The notes beneath the pieces are model-generated. The model was not told where the DNA came from. It saw only the letters and a list, made by a program, of their open reading frames with translations, and ran no database searches. A stretch of 64,000 nt of DNA. It comes from Streptomyces sp. Sge12 (GTDB lineage: Bacteria > Actinomycetota > Actinomycetes > Streptomycetales > Streptomycetaceae). The stretch lies in the NCBI RefSeq assembly GCF_002080455.1, contig NZ_CP020555.1:1488001-1552000 (forward strand), written 5' to 3'. Made by a program: the position numbers and the translations under genes. The number at the start of each line of letters is the position of its first letter. Positions within the stretch are counted from its first letter, which is position 1. Positions 1 to 7,685 of the stretch are shown in pieces.

Positions 1-828
1 CAGAAGATGAACGACAACAAGCGCGAGCCGAAGATCGTGATGGGTGCACGCAAGCGTGCGGCCCAGGAGTCGGCGGGCAAGCACCGGATCATGCACGCGG
101 AGAAGCTGGCACAGGCGAAGGAGCGCCTGGACCAGGCCGTGGAGGCGGTGCGCGACGACGACGAGATCCGGATCCAGCTGCCCGCCACCCAGGTCCCGCC
201 GGGGCGGCGCGTACTGACCCTGAGCGATCTGCACCTGGCCCACGGGGCCCGGGTGCCCGGCGAGTGGGAACTGCACGGTCCGGAGCGGATCGCCCTGGTG
301 GGCCGCAACGGATCGGGCAAGACCACGCTGCTGCGCACGATCGCGGGGCAGCTCGCGCCGGTGTCCGGGGCGGCGGTGACGCATGTGACCACACGGTTCC
401 TGCCGCAGCGCCTGGACGTACTCGACGAGAGCCGTTCGGTCGTGGAGAACGTGGCGCGGTTCGCCCCGCAGGCCACGAACAACCTGATCCGGGCCCGACT
501 CGCGCACTTCCTCTTCCGCGGCGGCCGGGCGGACCGCCCGGCCGCCACCCTGTCGGGCGGCGAACGCTTCCGGGCGGCACTGGCGGCCCTGCTGCTGGCG
601 GAGCCCGCTCCACAGCTGCTCATGCTGGACGAGCCGACGAACAACCTCGACCTGTCGAGCGTGCGGCAGCTGACCGAGGCGCTGGAGTCCTACGAGGGCG
701 CACTGGTGGTGGCGAGCCACGACGTGCCGTTCCTGGAGTCGATCGGCATCACGCGCTGGCTCCTGCTGGACGGGGAGCTCAGGCCGACGACGGCCGAGGC
801 CGTCCGCGAGACGCTCTGGCACGAGTGA
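1..828 (+). CDS. ABC-F family ATP-binding protein, 3' part (5' end outside window)
   Basis: The reading frame is open from base 1 and an ATG at base 7 is probably internal, so only the C-terminal nucleotide-binding domain of an ABC-F protein is present. From that ATG, a charged helical linker (residues 1-60) precedes a complete ATPase domain: Walker A GRNGSGKTT near residue 100, signature LSGGERF near 184, Walker B LLMLDEPTNNLDL near 207 and the switch histidine in ASHD near 240. No membrane segment is seen, as expected for ABC-F proteins, which act on ribosomes in translation or antibiotic resistance rather than in transport. The DEPTNNLD motif and absent permease support ABC-F. Which subfamily (resistance or housekeeping) cannot be told from half a protein. 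A strong hairpin follows the stop codon. Confidence 0.9.
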   Translation, partial: QKMNDNKREPKIVMGARKRAAQESAGKHRIMHAEKLAQAKERLDQAVEAVRDDDEIRIQLPATQVPPGRRVLTLSDLHLAHGARVPGEWELHGPERIALVGRNGSGKTTLLRTIAGQLAPVSGAAVTHVTTRFLPQRLDVLDESRSVVENVARFAPQATNNLIRARLAHFLFRGGRADRPAATLSGGERFRAALAALLLAEPAPQLLMLDEPTNNLDLSSVRQLTEALESYEGALVVASHDVPFLESIGITRWLLLDGELRPTTAEAVRETLWHE

Positions 829-841
829 GCCAGCCCGCTCA

Positions 842-890
842 GCCGCCGCCCGCGGACACCGGACACCGGACACCGACCGCGGGCGGCGGC
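842..890 (+). terminator. Hairpin terminator after the ABC-F gene
   Basis: Perfect 14-bp inverted repeat, GCCGCCGCCCGCGG at 842-855 and its complement at 877-890, starting 13 bases after the ABC-F stop. The 21-base loop holds tandem copies of ACACCGG. There is no T-run, which is common for Streptomyces terminators. Confidence 0.7.
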
Positions 891-914
891 GAAGCGGAAT
901 CCGTTCCGGCCGTC

Positions 915-929
915 AAAAGTAAAACTTTT
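915..929. repeat. AT-rich 15-bp palindrome
   Basis: AAAAGT-AAA-ACTTTT is a perfect inverted repeat in otherwise GC-rich intergenic DNA, about 190 bases upstream of the desaturase start. It could be a regulator site; the bound protein is unknown. Confidence 0.4.
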
Positions 930-1056
930 CCACCACCTGACGGCGTGATTTTGCCCCCTCAGCTGCCCCTCAGGGCCCCCATAAACTGCACAGATAACTG
1001 GATGTAACCAGACATACACCTGCCCGGGGGTTGGCTGGCCTTGATGTCACGCTTAA

Positions 1057-1086
1057 CCTACGACTCCGTAGGCTACGGAACCGTAG
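1057..1086. promoter_or_regulatory. Tandem palindromic operator upstream of acyl-ACP desaturase
   Basis: Two abutting inverted repeats, CCTACGACTCCGTAGG (1057-1072) and CTACGGAACCGTAG (1073-1086), end 28 bases before the desaturase start codon. The second is a perfect 6-2-6 palindrome; the first matches it with one changed base in the left arm. The layout is typical of a TetR-family operator bound by two dimers. The cognate regulator is not identified; the TetR at 5194 has different sites of its own. Confidence 0.65.
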
Positions 1087-1114
1087 GTAATTCGCTTTGC
1101 ACCCAGGAGTACCC

Positions 1115-2086
1115 GTGACGATCACCTCTCCCCACCTCGGCAGCTCGGAGGCGTGGACAGACGCCAAGCTGCTGTACGCGCTGGAAGAGGTGGTCGAGAA
1201 GGAACTCAACCGCCATCTGCAGGTCACCAAGGACTGGATGCCCCACGAGTACGTCCCGTGGAGCGAGGGCCGCAACTTCCCCGGCTTCTTCGAGGACGGT
1301 GAAGCCTGGGACCCGCAGCAGTCCAAGGTCACCGACATCGGCAAGATCGCGCTGGTCGTGAACCTGCTGACCGAGGACAACCTCCCCAGCTACCACCACG
1401 AGATCGCCTCGCTCTTCGGCCGCAACGGCGCCTGGGGCACCTGGGTGCACCGCTGGACCGCCGAGGAGGGCCGCCACGGCATCGTGATGCGCGACTACCT
1501 GCTGGCCTCGCGCGCCGTGGACCCGGACAAGCTGGAAGCGTTCCGCATGCAGCACATGTCGGAGGGCTTCGAGTCCGACAACCGCCACTCGATGCTGCAC
1601 TCGGTGGCGTACGTGGCCTTCCAGGAGCTCGCGACCCGCATCTCGCACCGCAACACCGGCCACCAGTCCGGTGACCCGGTCTGCGACCGGATGCTGGCCC
1701 GCATCGCGCAGGACGAGAACCTGCACATGGTCTTCTACCGCAACCTGCTGGGCGCGGCCTTCGAGCTCGCCCCGGACCTGACCATGCAGGCCGTGCGGGA
1801 CGTCGTCGTCAACTTCCGGATGCCCGGACACGGCATGCCCGGTTTCGAGCGGATGGCCGCGCAGATGGCGATCGGCGGGGTCTACAACCTGCGGATCCAC
1901 CACGACGACGTGCTGAGCCCGGTGATCCGCTTCCTGAAGATCATGAGCATCGACGGCCTCGGCCCCGAGGGCCAGAAGGCCCAGGAGGAGCTCGGGCTGT
2001 TCATGAACGGCCTGGACTCCGAGGCCCGCAAGTTCGACGAGAAGCTCGCCGCCCGCGCCGCGCGCCTCGCCGCCCGCAAGGGCTGA
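1115..2086 (+). CDS. Acyl-ACP desaturase (di-iron, stearoyl-ACP desaturase family)
   Basis: 323-residue soluble desaturase that would introduce a double bond into ACP-bound fatty acids using O2 and reduced ferredoxin. Expected di-iron ligands are visible: E87 (LLTEDN), E118 and H121 in EEGRH, E171 (FQEL), E201 and H204 in DENLH. This two-motif pattern is diagnostic of the ferritin-like desaturase fold. The GTG at 1115 is chosen because AGGAG at 1105-1109 sits five bases upstream; a TTG at 1097 in the same frame lacks a ribosome site. The gene is monocistronic: a tandem operator lies just upstream and a strong stem-loop follows. Its role is probably membrane fluidity control. Confidence 0.93.
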   Translation: MTITSPHLGSSEAWTDAKLLYALEEVVEKELNRHLQVTKDWMPHEYVPWSEGRNFPGFFEDGEAWDPQQSKVTDIGKIALVVNLLTEDNLPSYHHEIASLFGRNGAWGTWVHRWTAEEGRHGIVMRDYLLASRAVDPDKLEAFRMQHMSEGFESDNRHSMLHSVAYVAFQELATRISHRNTGHQSGDPVCDRMLARIAQDENLHMVFYRNLLGAAFELAPDLTMQAVRDVVVNFRMPGHGMPGFERMAAQMAIGGVYNLRIHHDDVLSPVIRFLKIMSIDGLGPEGQKAQEELGLFMNGLDSEARKFDEKLAARAARLAARKG

Positions 2087-2122
2087 CCGATTTCCGCTCG
2101 CTCGGGCGAGTGATGCCGATTG

Positions 2123-2149
2123 CCCTGGCAGAGCCTTGCTCTGCCAGGG
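2123..2149 (+). terminator. Stem-loop terminator after the desaturase
   Basis: Perfect 11-bp stem (CCCTGGCAGAG at 2123-2133, complement at 2139-2149) with a five-base loop, followed by TTTCG. It ends nine bases before the start of the WXG100-like gene, so it separates the two transcription units or acts as a leader structure for the next one. Confidence 0.8.
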
Positions 2150-2158
2150 TTTCGCGTC

Positions 2159-2461
2159 ATGACCTCGCTCCAGGTGGACATCGACCAGCTGACCCGTCTG
2201 ACGCGCGTCCTGGACTCCTCGCTGACCTCCCTGCGGGACGCCCGCCGCGCGCTGGACCACGTACGGCCCGACCAGCTGGGCACGGCGGACCTCGACGCAG
2301 CGTGCGACGGCTTCCAGAAACGGTGGGCCTACGGCACGCGGGAGCTGACCAAACGCGTCAAGGGCGTCCGGGAGGGCGTGGACCGCAGCGCTGCGGAGTA
2401 CGCGGAGCTGGACCAGGCCATCCGCGCGGCCTTCCTCAGGGCGGCGGCCGCGCATGGCTGA
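2159..2461 (+). CDS. WXG100/ESX-like small protein
   Basis: 100-residue, wholly helical protein without signal peptide or membrane segment. Its length, the single tryptophan in the middle (FQKRW, W56) and the C-terminal YAELD at residues 81-85, which fits the YxxxD/E export motif, resemble WXG100/EspC-type substrates or chaperones of type VII secretion. It is the first gene of a four-gene unit; its last codons overlap the next gene by eight bases (ATG at 2454, TGA at 2459-2461). The ATG at 2159 is used because earlier codons lie inside the preceding stem-loop. Family assignment rests on architecture only; no secretion ATPase is in the window. Confidence 0.6.
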   Translation: MTSLQVDIDQLTRLTRVLDSSLTSLRDARRALDHVRPDQLGTADLDAACDGFQKRWAYGTRELTKRVKGVREGVDRSAAEYAELDQAIRAAFLRAAAAHG

Positions 2462-3587
2462 GCACGCGGCGCTGGGCTTCGACCCGGCCCCCGGAAATCC
2501 CGCCGCGGTGCTGGCCCTGGCCAAGAAGCTCAGCGCGTCGGCCACCTCCCTCGGGGAGGCCTCCCGGGTCGTGAAGGACCTGGTCTCGCACAGCGCGGCC
2601 TGGCAGGGCGAGGCCGCCACCGCCTTCCGGGCCTCCCTCTCGAAGGACGTCCCCCGCTACCTCGGCTCGGCCCACACCTCCCTCGCGGAGGCGGCCCGCC
2701 GGCTCACGGGGTGGCACGACACCCTGGTCTCCCACCGCGCGCTGGCCTCCCGGTACGAGACCCAGGCCGCCGCGGCGAAAACCGCCGAAGCCCTGGCGGA
2801 CGTCCGCCGCCTGGCCCGCGAACTGGCTGCCGAGCACGGAGCGGCGGCCCGCCGGGTGGCGCAGACCCTGAACGCGGCGACGGACCGCCTGGCCCCGAAG
2901 GAACCGGGCCTGCTGGCGTCCATCTGGAACAAGATCGTCGATGACCCGGCGGACGCGATGTCGAACGCGTCGGCGATCCTGGGCGCGATCGGGGCGGGCG
3001 TGGCTCTCGTCTGCCCGCCGGCGGGGCTCGCGATCATGCTGGTCGGCAGTGGGCTGTCCTTGGCGGCGCTGGCGATGCACACCTCGGACCCGAAGTTCCG
3101 CAAGTCCCTGACCGACGGCTTCACCAAGGGCCAGTTCGACGCGGACTTCTGGAAGAGCAGCGTGACACTGCTCGGGGACACGGTCGGCGCGGTGCCGGGC
3201 GTCGCGGCGGTCGCCTCCGGCGCGAAAGCGGGCACGACAGCCGCCCGGGCGGCGATGGCCGCGGCCCCGGAGAGCAGCGCGGTCGTGGGGCTGGCCCCCG
3301 GCGCCACGGCGTTCAGGCAGTCGGCCTGGTCCACCTCCGACGACCTGCGGCAGCTGGAGAGCCCGCTCACCGGATGGGCGATGCGGTCGTCGACACCGGA
3401 TGCCAGAGAACGGGTGGGCGTGGCAGTGGCAGGTACCGGCGCGCTTACCGCAGTACTCGACTACACCCCGGACAACGACGCGGTCGAACACGGCTCGACC
3501 GCAGTGGACGGCACCCGAGGGGTACTGGAGGACACTCCCTCAGCCATCAGAAAGACGGGCCACGTGTGGTCGGCGCTGCGGCCATGA
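2454..3587 (+). CDS. WXG-domain protein with central hydrophobic hairpin (putative T7SS-associated)
   Basis: 377 residues. The N-terminal 140 residues form a helical WXG-like domain with W-Q-G at 50-52 and long Ala-rich coiled-coil helices; residues 172-208 are strongly hydrophobic and could make a membrane hairpin; the C-terminal 150 residues are Ala/Gly-rich and of no recognised fold. This layout, helical WXG/LXG head plus a C-terminal variable part, is seen in type VII-associated effectors and in many uncharacterised Streptomyces proteins. It overlaps the preceding small WXG-like gene by eight bases and the next gene by ATGA, so all are probably made from one mRNA. Function unknown; no toxin active site was recognised. 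Confidence 0.55.
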   Translation: MAEHAALGFDPAPGNPAAVLALAKKLSASATSLGEASRVVKDLVSHSAAWQGEAATAFRASLSKDVPRYLGSAHTSLAEAARRLTGWHDTLVSHRALASRYETQAAAAKTAEALADVRRLARELAAEHGAAARRVAQTLNAATDRLAPKEPGLLASIWNKIVDDPADAMSNASAILGAIGAGVALVCPPAGLAIMLVGSGLSLAALAMHTSDPKFRKSLTDGFTKGQFDADFWKSSVTLLGDTVGAVPGVAAVASGAKAGTTAARAAMAAAPESSAVVGLAPGATAFRQSAWSTSDDLRQLESPLTGWAMRSSTPDARERVGVAVAGTGALTAVLDYTPDNDAVEHGSTAVDGTRGVLEDTPSAIRKTGHVWSALRP

Positions 3588-4204
3588 CCCATCAGAGCAG
3601 CATGCCTCAAGTCTGGTTCCGCCTGCCTCCGGGCTTTCACGACATCGCCCCTTGCGACGCGGCGTCCCTGGACGCATTCGCGGAGGCCCTGGGCAGCCCT
3701 GCTGCCCAACGGGAACTGTCCCGACTCATGGACAACCTTGACGAACTCACGGGGCACGATGTCGTGCACACCGCGTTGGGCTTCCATCCAGAGGAGCCGG
3801 TCGGAGTCGCCACATCACTGTTCTCCCTGACGATCCGGCGGGTGGAGCAGCCCAACCCCCGGCTCGCCGTGGCGCGTACGGCTCTGGCCATCGCGCGCTC
3901 GCCCCTGTGGACCAGCTCCGTTCGCAGGTTCGTCGACCTGCCATCGGCTCTTCCGTGCTGCCTGATCTCAGGGATCATTTCCGTGCCTGAAGTTGAGCAT
4001 CACCAGTTTCAGGCCAGGCTCGCGACCGTTCACCCGGAGGGACAGCACTTACTCGTCCTGGATCTGAGCAGCGCCTGCACCCAGCACGCCGACGCTTATA
4101 CGGACATCCTCGAAGCGGTGGCGCACACCCTCCAGTTCAGCGATCCCGACCCGAAGGTGCCGAAGGCCGTCGGCACCTCGCGCATCCTGGAGGTGCTCCT
4201 ATGA
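3584..4204 (+). CDS. Hypothetical soluble protein in WXG operon
   Basis: 206 residues, no signal peptide and no clear membrane segment. I do not recognise the family. The start ATG at 3584 overlaps the stop of the previous gene (ATGA) and its own stop overlaps the next start in the same way, so it is translated with its neighbours. Its codons look less G/C-rich at third positions than those of the two genes before it, as do those of the next gene, hinting that this half of the operon is evolving faster or was acquired. In such settings an immunity or chaperone role for a WXG-type protein is possible, but nothing in the sequence proves it. Confidence 0.6.
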   Translation: MTHQSSMPQVWFRLPPGFHDIAPCDAASLDAFAEALGSPAAQRELSRLMDNLDELTGHDVVHTALGFHPEEPVGVATSLFSLTIRRVEQPNPRLAVARTALAIARSPLWTSSVRRFVDLPSALPCCLISGIISVPEVEHHQFQARLATVHPEGQHLLVLDLSSACTQHADAYTDILEAVAHTLQFSDPDPKVPKAVGTSRILEVLL

Positions 4205-4782
4205 GCGTCACGCTCGCCAAGGCTGCCTGGGACCACCCTCCCACGGTGGTCGGCTACAGGCGGTTGGCGATCCGTCGCTTCAATTGGGTGCTCTGCCTCG
4301 GTGGCCCGCCGCTGACCGCCCTCGTCTGCATGGGCCTTGTCCCCCACGCGGGCACGACCCTTGCCCTCTTGATCATTCTCGTTTTGCCCTACTTGCCGTG
4401 GGTGATCGTCGCCTATTTCCGGCGACGCCGCGTCGCCGCGGTACTCCAGGCTTACCCCTGGCAGGAATGGCCCTGTCGGCACCAGCGCAGACGGAACGGC
4501 AGCCCAGCGACCGTCGCCATCCCCTTCCGGGAGGACTTCACAGCCATGTTCCGGATCATCCCGTTCCCCGTACCGCTCGCGACGCTGGAGGACGGACACC
4601 CGGACCGGATCTGGTTCGCCGGTGACCCGCGCTTCGGCGGGGTCGTGTCGCCCGTCGGCGGGCACTACCCCGTGCGCGTCGTACCCCACACACCGCGCCG
4701 GGAGGAGTGCGGTGGCGAGGGGTTCGAGCTTGCGCGGCGGGTGGGGTTGGTCCGGGGCAGCGGAAAGGGGACGCGCACCTGA
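4201..4782 (+). CDS. Hypothetical membrane protein, last gene of WXG operon
   Basis: 193 residues with two adjacent hydrophobic segments at about 27-47 and 51-70, followed by an Arg-rich stretch, then a roughly 110-residue soluble tail with mixed beta-type sequence. The likely topology is both termini in the cytoplasm. The start overlaps the preceding stop (ATGA at 4201-4204). It ends directly against the convergent WhiB-like gene (4783), leaving no room for a separate terminator. No family recognised. Together with the preceding soluble protein it may act with the WXG-type proteins of this operon at the membrane; this is inference from gene order. Confidence 0.65.
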   Translation: MSVTLAKAAWDHPPTVVGYRRLAIRRFNWVLCLGGPPLTALVCMGLVPHAGTTLALLIILVLPYLPWVIVAYFRRRRVAAVLQAYPWQEWPCRHQRRRNGSPATVAIPFREDFTAMFRIIPFPVPLATLEDGHPDRIWFAGDPRFGGVVSPVGGHYPVRVVPHTPRREECGGEGFELARRVGLVRGSGKGTRT

Positions 4783-5031
4783 TCAGCGGCGGCGGGCGCG
4801 CAGGGCGAGGCGCTCGGACTCCGAGAGGCCGCCCCAGACTCCGAAGCGCTCGTCATTGGCCAGGGCGTACTCCAGGCATGCGGTCCGTCCCTCGCACGCC
4901 CCGCACAGCCGCTTCGCGTCGCGGAGCGAGGAGCCGGGCTCCGGGAAGAAGAAGCCGGGGCCCGTCTGGGCGCACAGGGCGAGCTCGTACCAAGCGGTGT
5001 CAGTGGTTGCGGTAGTGGTGTTAATCGACAT
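4783..5031 (-). CDS. WhiB-like [4Fe-4S] transcription factor
   Basis: 82-residue Wbl protein. The four cluster-binding cysteines are C20, C43, C46 and C52 (C-x22-C-x2-C-x5-C), followed by the family turn motif GVWGG at 64-68 and a basic C-terminus (RLALRARRR) expected to contact DNA. Wbl proteins bind a redox-sensitive iron-sulfur cluster and usually work with the principal sigma factor. The ATG at 5031 is chosen because the protein then has the usual Wbl length; an upstream in-frame ATG (5091) would add 20 residues of atypical sequence. It is convergent with and abuts the WXG operon. It is not one of the long-conserved Wbl types I can name. Confidence 0.9.
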   Translation of the reverse strand: MSINTTTATTDTAWYELALCAQTGPGFFFPEPGSSLRDAKRLCGACEGRTACLEYALANDERFGVWGGLSESERLALRARRR

Positions 5032-5163
5032 GCCGGTGATACTTACTGCCGCGGATGGACGTCCGATCAACGACTGATCAACACACGTCATGACCGGCCG
5101 TATGCGCGCCTCCCGCCGAGCATCGCACCCGCCACTGACAACGGCCGTTTCCTCGCACTGAGT

Positions 5164-5182
5164 GAACGACCGTGCGTTCGGT
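5164..5182. promoter_or_regulatory. Putative TetR operator in front of the TetR gene
   Basis: GAACGACCGTGCGTTC (5164-5179) is an imperfect palindrome with 5-base arms, lying 15 bases before the TetR start codon. The core ACGACCGT...GTTCG also occurs at 6833-6846 upstream of the neighbouring hydrolase, which suggests one regulator for both. Confidence 0.55.
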
Positions 5183-5193
5183 AAGATGGTGTT

Positions 5194-5856
5194 ATGGCTG
5201 ATGGACGCGTGGAGCGCGGCAACCAGACGCGGCGGGCCGTGCTCGACCGGACGATGAGCATCGCATCCGTGGACGGCCTGGAAGGCCTGTCCCTGGGGAA
5301 GATCGCCGCGGATCTCGGCCTGAGCAAGAGCGGGGTCTTCGCCCTCTTCGGTTCGAAGGAAGACCTTCAGCTCGCCACCGTCCGTGCCGCCGTGGAGGTT
5401 TTCCTGAACGAGGTCGTGCGGCCCGTGCACCGGGATCCCGACGGCCTTCCCAAGGTGTGGCGGCTGTGCGCGCGTTGGCTCGACTACTCCGGGCGGCGGG
5501 TCTTCCCCGGCGGGTGCTTCTTCTACTCCGTCTCCGCCGAGTTCGACGCGCGCCCCGGGCCGGTGCGCGACGAGATCGCCAAGGTGCGCTCCGACTGGAC
5601 TCGTTACGTGGAGCGCCTGTTGGACGAGGCGCGCCTGGCGGGCGGGTTCCGGAGTCCGGCGGACGCCGATGCCGTGCCGCAGCTCGCCTTCGAGCTGACG
5701 GCCCTGATGGAGCTGGCCAACGCGCATTCCGTCCTGCACGGCGACCCGTCGGCGTACGAACGGGCCGGGCGCGGCATCCTCGGCCGGCTGCGCGCGGTGG
5801 CGGCCGCTCCGGACGAACTGCCGGAACTACCGCCCGCGTTCAGCTCGCCTTCCTGA
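5194..5856 (+). CDS. TetR family transcriptional regulator
   Basis: 220 residues. The N-terminal helix-turn-helix is clear (residues about 25-65, containing LSLGKIAADLGLSKS and the TetR signature FALFGSKEDL). The C-terminal ligand domain begins near 75 and contains the segment GGCFFYSVSAEFD near residue 110, typical of one TetR subgroup. The start ATG is the first in frame. It converges with the alpha/beta hydrolase at 5866, nine bases away. Similar palindromes before this gene and before the hydrolase suggest autoregulation and control of the hydrolase. Ligand unknown. Confidence 0.92.
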   Translation: MADGRVERGNQTRRAVLDRTMSIASVDGLEGLSLGKIAADLGLSKSGVFALFGSKEDLQLATVRAAVEVFLNEVVRPVHRDPDGLPKVWRLCARWLDYSGRRVFPGGCFFYSVSAEFDARPGPVRDEIAKVRSDWTRYVERLLDEARLAGGFRSPADADAVPQLAFELTALMELANAHSVLHGDPSAYERAGRGILGRLRAVAAAPDELPELPPAFSSPS

Positions 5857-5865
5857 CGCCGCATC

Positions 5866-6765
5866 TCACGCGCGGTGTGCGCCGGCGGCAGGCGCGGGTA
5901 CGGGTGCGGGCGGCGCAGCCTCCGAGACGGCGAACTCGACCGCCGTCCGGATGACATCGGGGTCGGCGAGAATGCGCCGGTGGCCGAGACCGGAGGTCTC
6001 GATCAGATGGGCCTGCGGGCCGTAGGCGGCGGCGATCGCGCGGGACTGGGCGGGATCGATCACGTCGTCGTCGCTGTCGTGGACGAGCAGGATGGGCGCC
6101 CGCACGTCCGCGAAGCGGCGGCGGGCGTCGAGGCGCCGCCAGATGTCGGGGTCACCCGGGAAGAGACGGCGCTCCACGTGGGCGCGTAGTGCGCGCCCCA
6201 CTCCCTCGCCCAGATCCAACCCGGCACGGAAGCGCGCCACGAGGTAGTCGAAGTCCGCCACTCCCCCGATACCGACGACGCGGTCGGCCCTCATGCCGTC
6301 GTGCAGCATCGAGAAGGTGGCGAGCACGCCGAAGGAGTGGGCCACGACGGCCGAAAAGTCACCGTGCTCCGCGTGCAGTCGGCCGATGATCGCCCGGTAG
6401 TCGCGGATCGTGGAGGCGCGCCCCTCGGACTCCCCGTGCCCGGGCGCGTCGAAGGAGATCACGGTACGTCCCTGGGCCCGCAGGGCCTCTATGAGCCCGG
6501 CGAACCGCGAGGCGCGCGAGGACCAGCCGTGCACCACGAGAACGGGCCGGGGCCCGTCGCCCCATCGGTACGTGGTCACGGCCGTGCCGTACACGACCAT
6601 CCGTCCCCGCACGGCCCGCGCCATCGGATCCGCCTCCTCGGGCCGTAGCCGTGCCCGCCCGAGGGGCCGGACGAACAGCGCGAAGGCCCGGCGCCCGGCC
6701 GGCCCCGGGGCGAGCCGGGCCGTGACGTTGAGGGCGGTGCTCAGGAGTGAAGCCATGGGATGCAT
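5866..6765 (-). CDS. Alpha/beta hydrolase
   Basis: 299-residue alpha/beta-hydrolase-fold enzyme, probably an esterase or lipase-like hydrolase. The oxyanion region is VLVVHGWSS (residues 75-83); the nucleophile is S144 in AHSFG; the acid is in DSDDDVI (230-236); the catalytic His is H262 in GLGH. No signal peptide. The start at 6765 is preferred because GGAG lies nine bases upstream; a longer form from 6813 would start before that site. Transcribed toward the TetR gene; a palindrome at 6833-6846 resembles the TetR gene's own operator. Substrate cannot be inferred. Confidence 0.88.
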   Translation of the reverse strand: MHPMASLLSTALNVTARLAPGPAGRRAFALFVRPLGRARLRPEEADPMARAVRGRMVVYGTAVTTYRWGDGPRPVLVVHGWSSRASRFAGLIEALRAQGRTVISFDAPGHGESEGRASTIRDYRAIIGRLHAEHGDFSAVVAHSFGVLATFSMLHDGMRADRVVGIGGVADFDYLVARFRAGLDLGEGVGRALRAHVERRLFPGDPDIWRRLDARRRFADVRAPILLVHDSDDDVIDPAQSRAIAAAYGPQAHLIETSGLGHRRILADPDVIRTAVEFAVSEAAPPAPVPAPAAGAHRA

Positions 6766-6832
6766 GCGCGGGTTCTCCGGAATCTCCTCAGGGCAGCCAG
6801 ATGCCGATGGCAAGCCGATGCAAAAATATTAG

Positions 6833-6846
6833 CACGACCGTTCGTG
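6833..6846. promoter_or_regulatory. Putative TetR operator in front of the alpha/beta hydrolase
   Basis: CACGACCGTTCGTG pairs at six of seven positions and shares ACGACCGT and GTTCG with the site before the TetR gene at 5164-5182. It lies 68 bases upstream of the hydrolase start in an AT-richer stretch (AAAAATATTAG). Confidence 0.6.
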
Positions 6847-6899
6847 TTGTTATTGGGACGCTTTCCGGCCCTGCACGACTCCGGCATGAGGTCTACCTG

Positions 6900-7103
6900 A
6901 TGGAGGTCGGCCACGATGGCCGTCGACTTCGCCAGGTCGAGCTGGCCGAGGACGGAATCGCCTACCGGAGCACTCCGGAGCACTGGACCTTCAACCCACC
7001 TCTGGTGGACCGTTACGCCCCCGCGTGGGTGCCGTTCGTGATCGGTCAAGAAGAGTTCGAGGCTCAGTGGACCCGAGCCGTCCACGATCCCGGCCGAGCC
7101 TGA
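6900..7103 (+). CDS. Small hypothetical protein, possibly N-terminally truncated
   Basis: 67 residues from the ATG at 6900. The sequence MEVGHDGRRLRQVELAEDG reads like the body of a small conserved actinobacterial domain, but the frame is open upstream through the hydrolase promoter without a good start or ribosome site, so the beginning is uncertain and the gene may be a remnant. No motif of known function. It lies between the divergent hydrolase and the DUF4259 gene. Confidence 0.4.
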   Translation: MEVGHDGRRLRQVELAEDGIAYRSTPEHWTFNPPLVDRYAPAWVPFVIGQEEFEAQWTRAVHDPGRA

Positions 7104-7175
7104 ACCACCGTCGGTCACGGCATGTCAGTGGGGGCTGGCACGATGCCCGGACATCACCACGAGCGGGAGAGACAC

Positions 7176-7616
7176 ATGGGTACTTGGGACGTCGGCCCCT
7201 TCGACAACGACACTGCCGCGGACTTCTCCGGCGATCTCGACGAGGCGCCCGAAGGCGAGAGAGAAGGCATCATCCGGGACGCTCTTCTCCGGACTATCGA
7301 CACCCGCGACCATCTCGATCAGGACATCGCGGTGGAGGCGGTCGCAGCGGCGGCACTGGTCGCCGCACAGTGCCCGGGTGGCGAGCCCATCACCACCGCG
7401 TACGGGCCGGACCTGGCACTGCCCCAACTTTCCACCGAACTGCGGGCACTTGCCGTCCAGGCCCTCGACCGCGTGGTCACCGAGCCGTCCGAACTCATGG
7501 AGCTGTGGGGTGAAACCGACGAGGACGGCTCCTGGCGGGCCAGCCTCGCCGGGATCCGAACCGCCCTCTTGGCCGCATCTTCCGAGGGAGCAGCCGCCCC
7601 GCTCGCTCAGCGCTGA
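7176..7616 (+). CDS. DUF4259 domain protein
   Basis: 146 residues beginning MGTWDVGPFDNDTAADF, the hallmark N-terminus of the DUF4259 family, which is widespread in Streptomyces and of unknown function. The family length (about 130-150 residues) is matched, so the gene appears intact. The ATG is supported by GGGAGA eleven bases upstream. No membrane segment or signal peptide. It is not obviously in an operon; the next gene is convergent. Confidence 0.85.
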   Translation: MGTWDVGPFDNDTAADFSGDLDEAPEGEREGIIRDALLRTIDTRDHLDQDIAVEAVAAAALVAAQCPGGEPITTAYGPDLALPQLSTELRALAVQALDRVVTEPSELMELWGETDEDGSWRASLAGIRTALLAASSEGAAAPLAQR

Positions 7617-7685
7617 GTGAGGCTTCGGGCATCCGGCCGCACCGGTCCGGCCCGGCCGGTTGGCGACGACCTGCAGTTCGCCGGG

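Noticed and set aside
1073..2620. 515-codon ORF antisense to the desaturase
   Set aside because: Long antisense frames are common at this G+C; codon pattern and composition (Val/Gly/His-rich) are typical shadows, and the + strand carries di-iron motifs.
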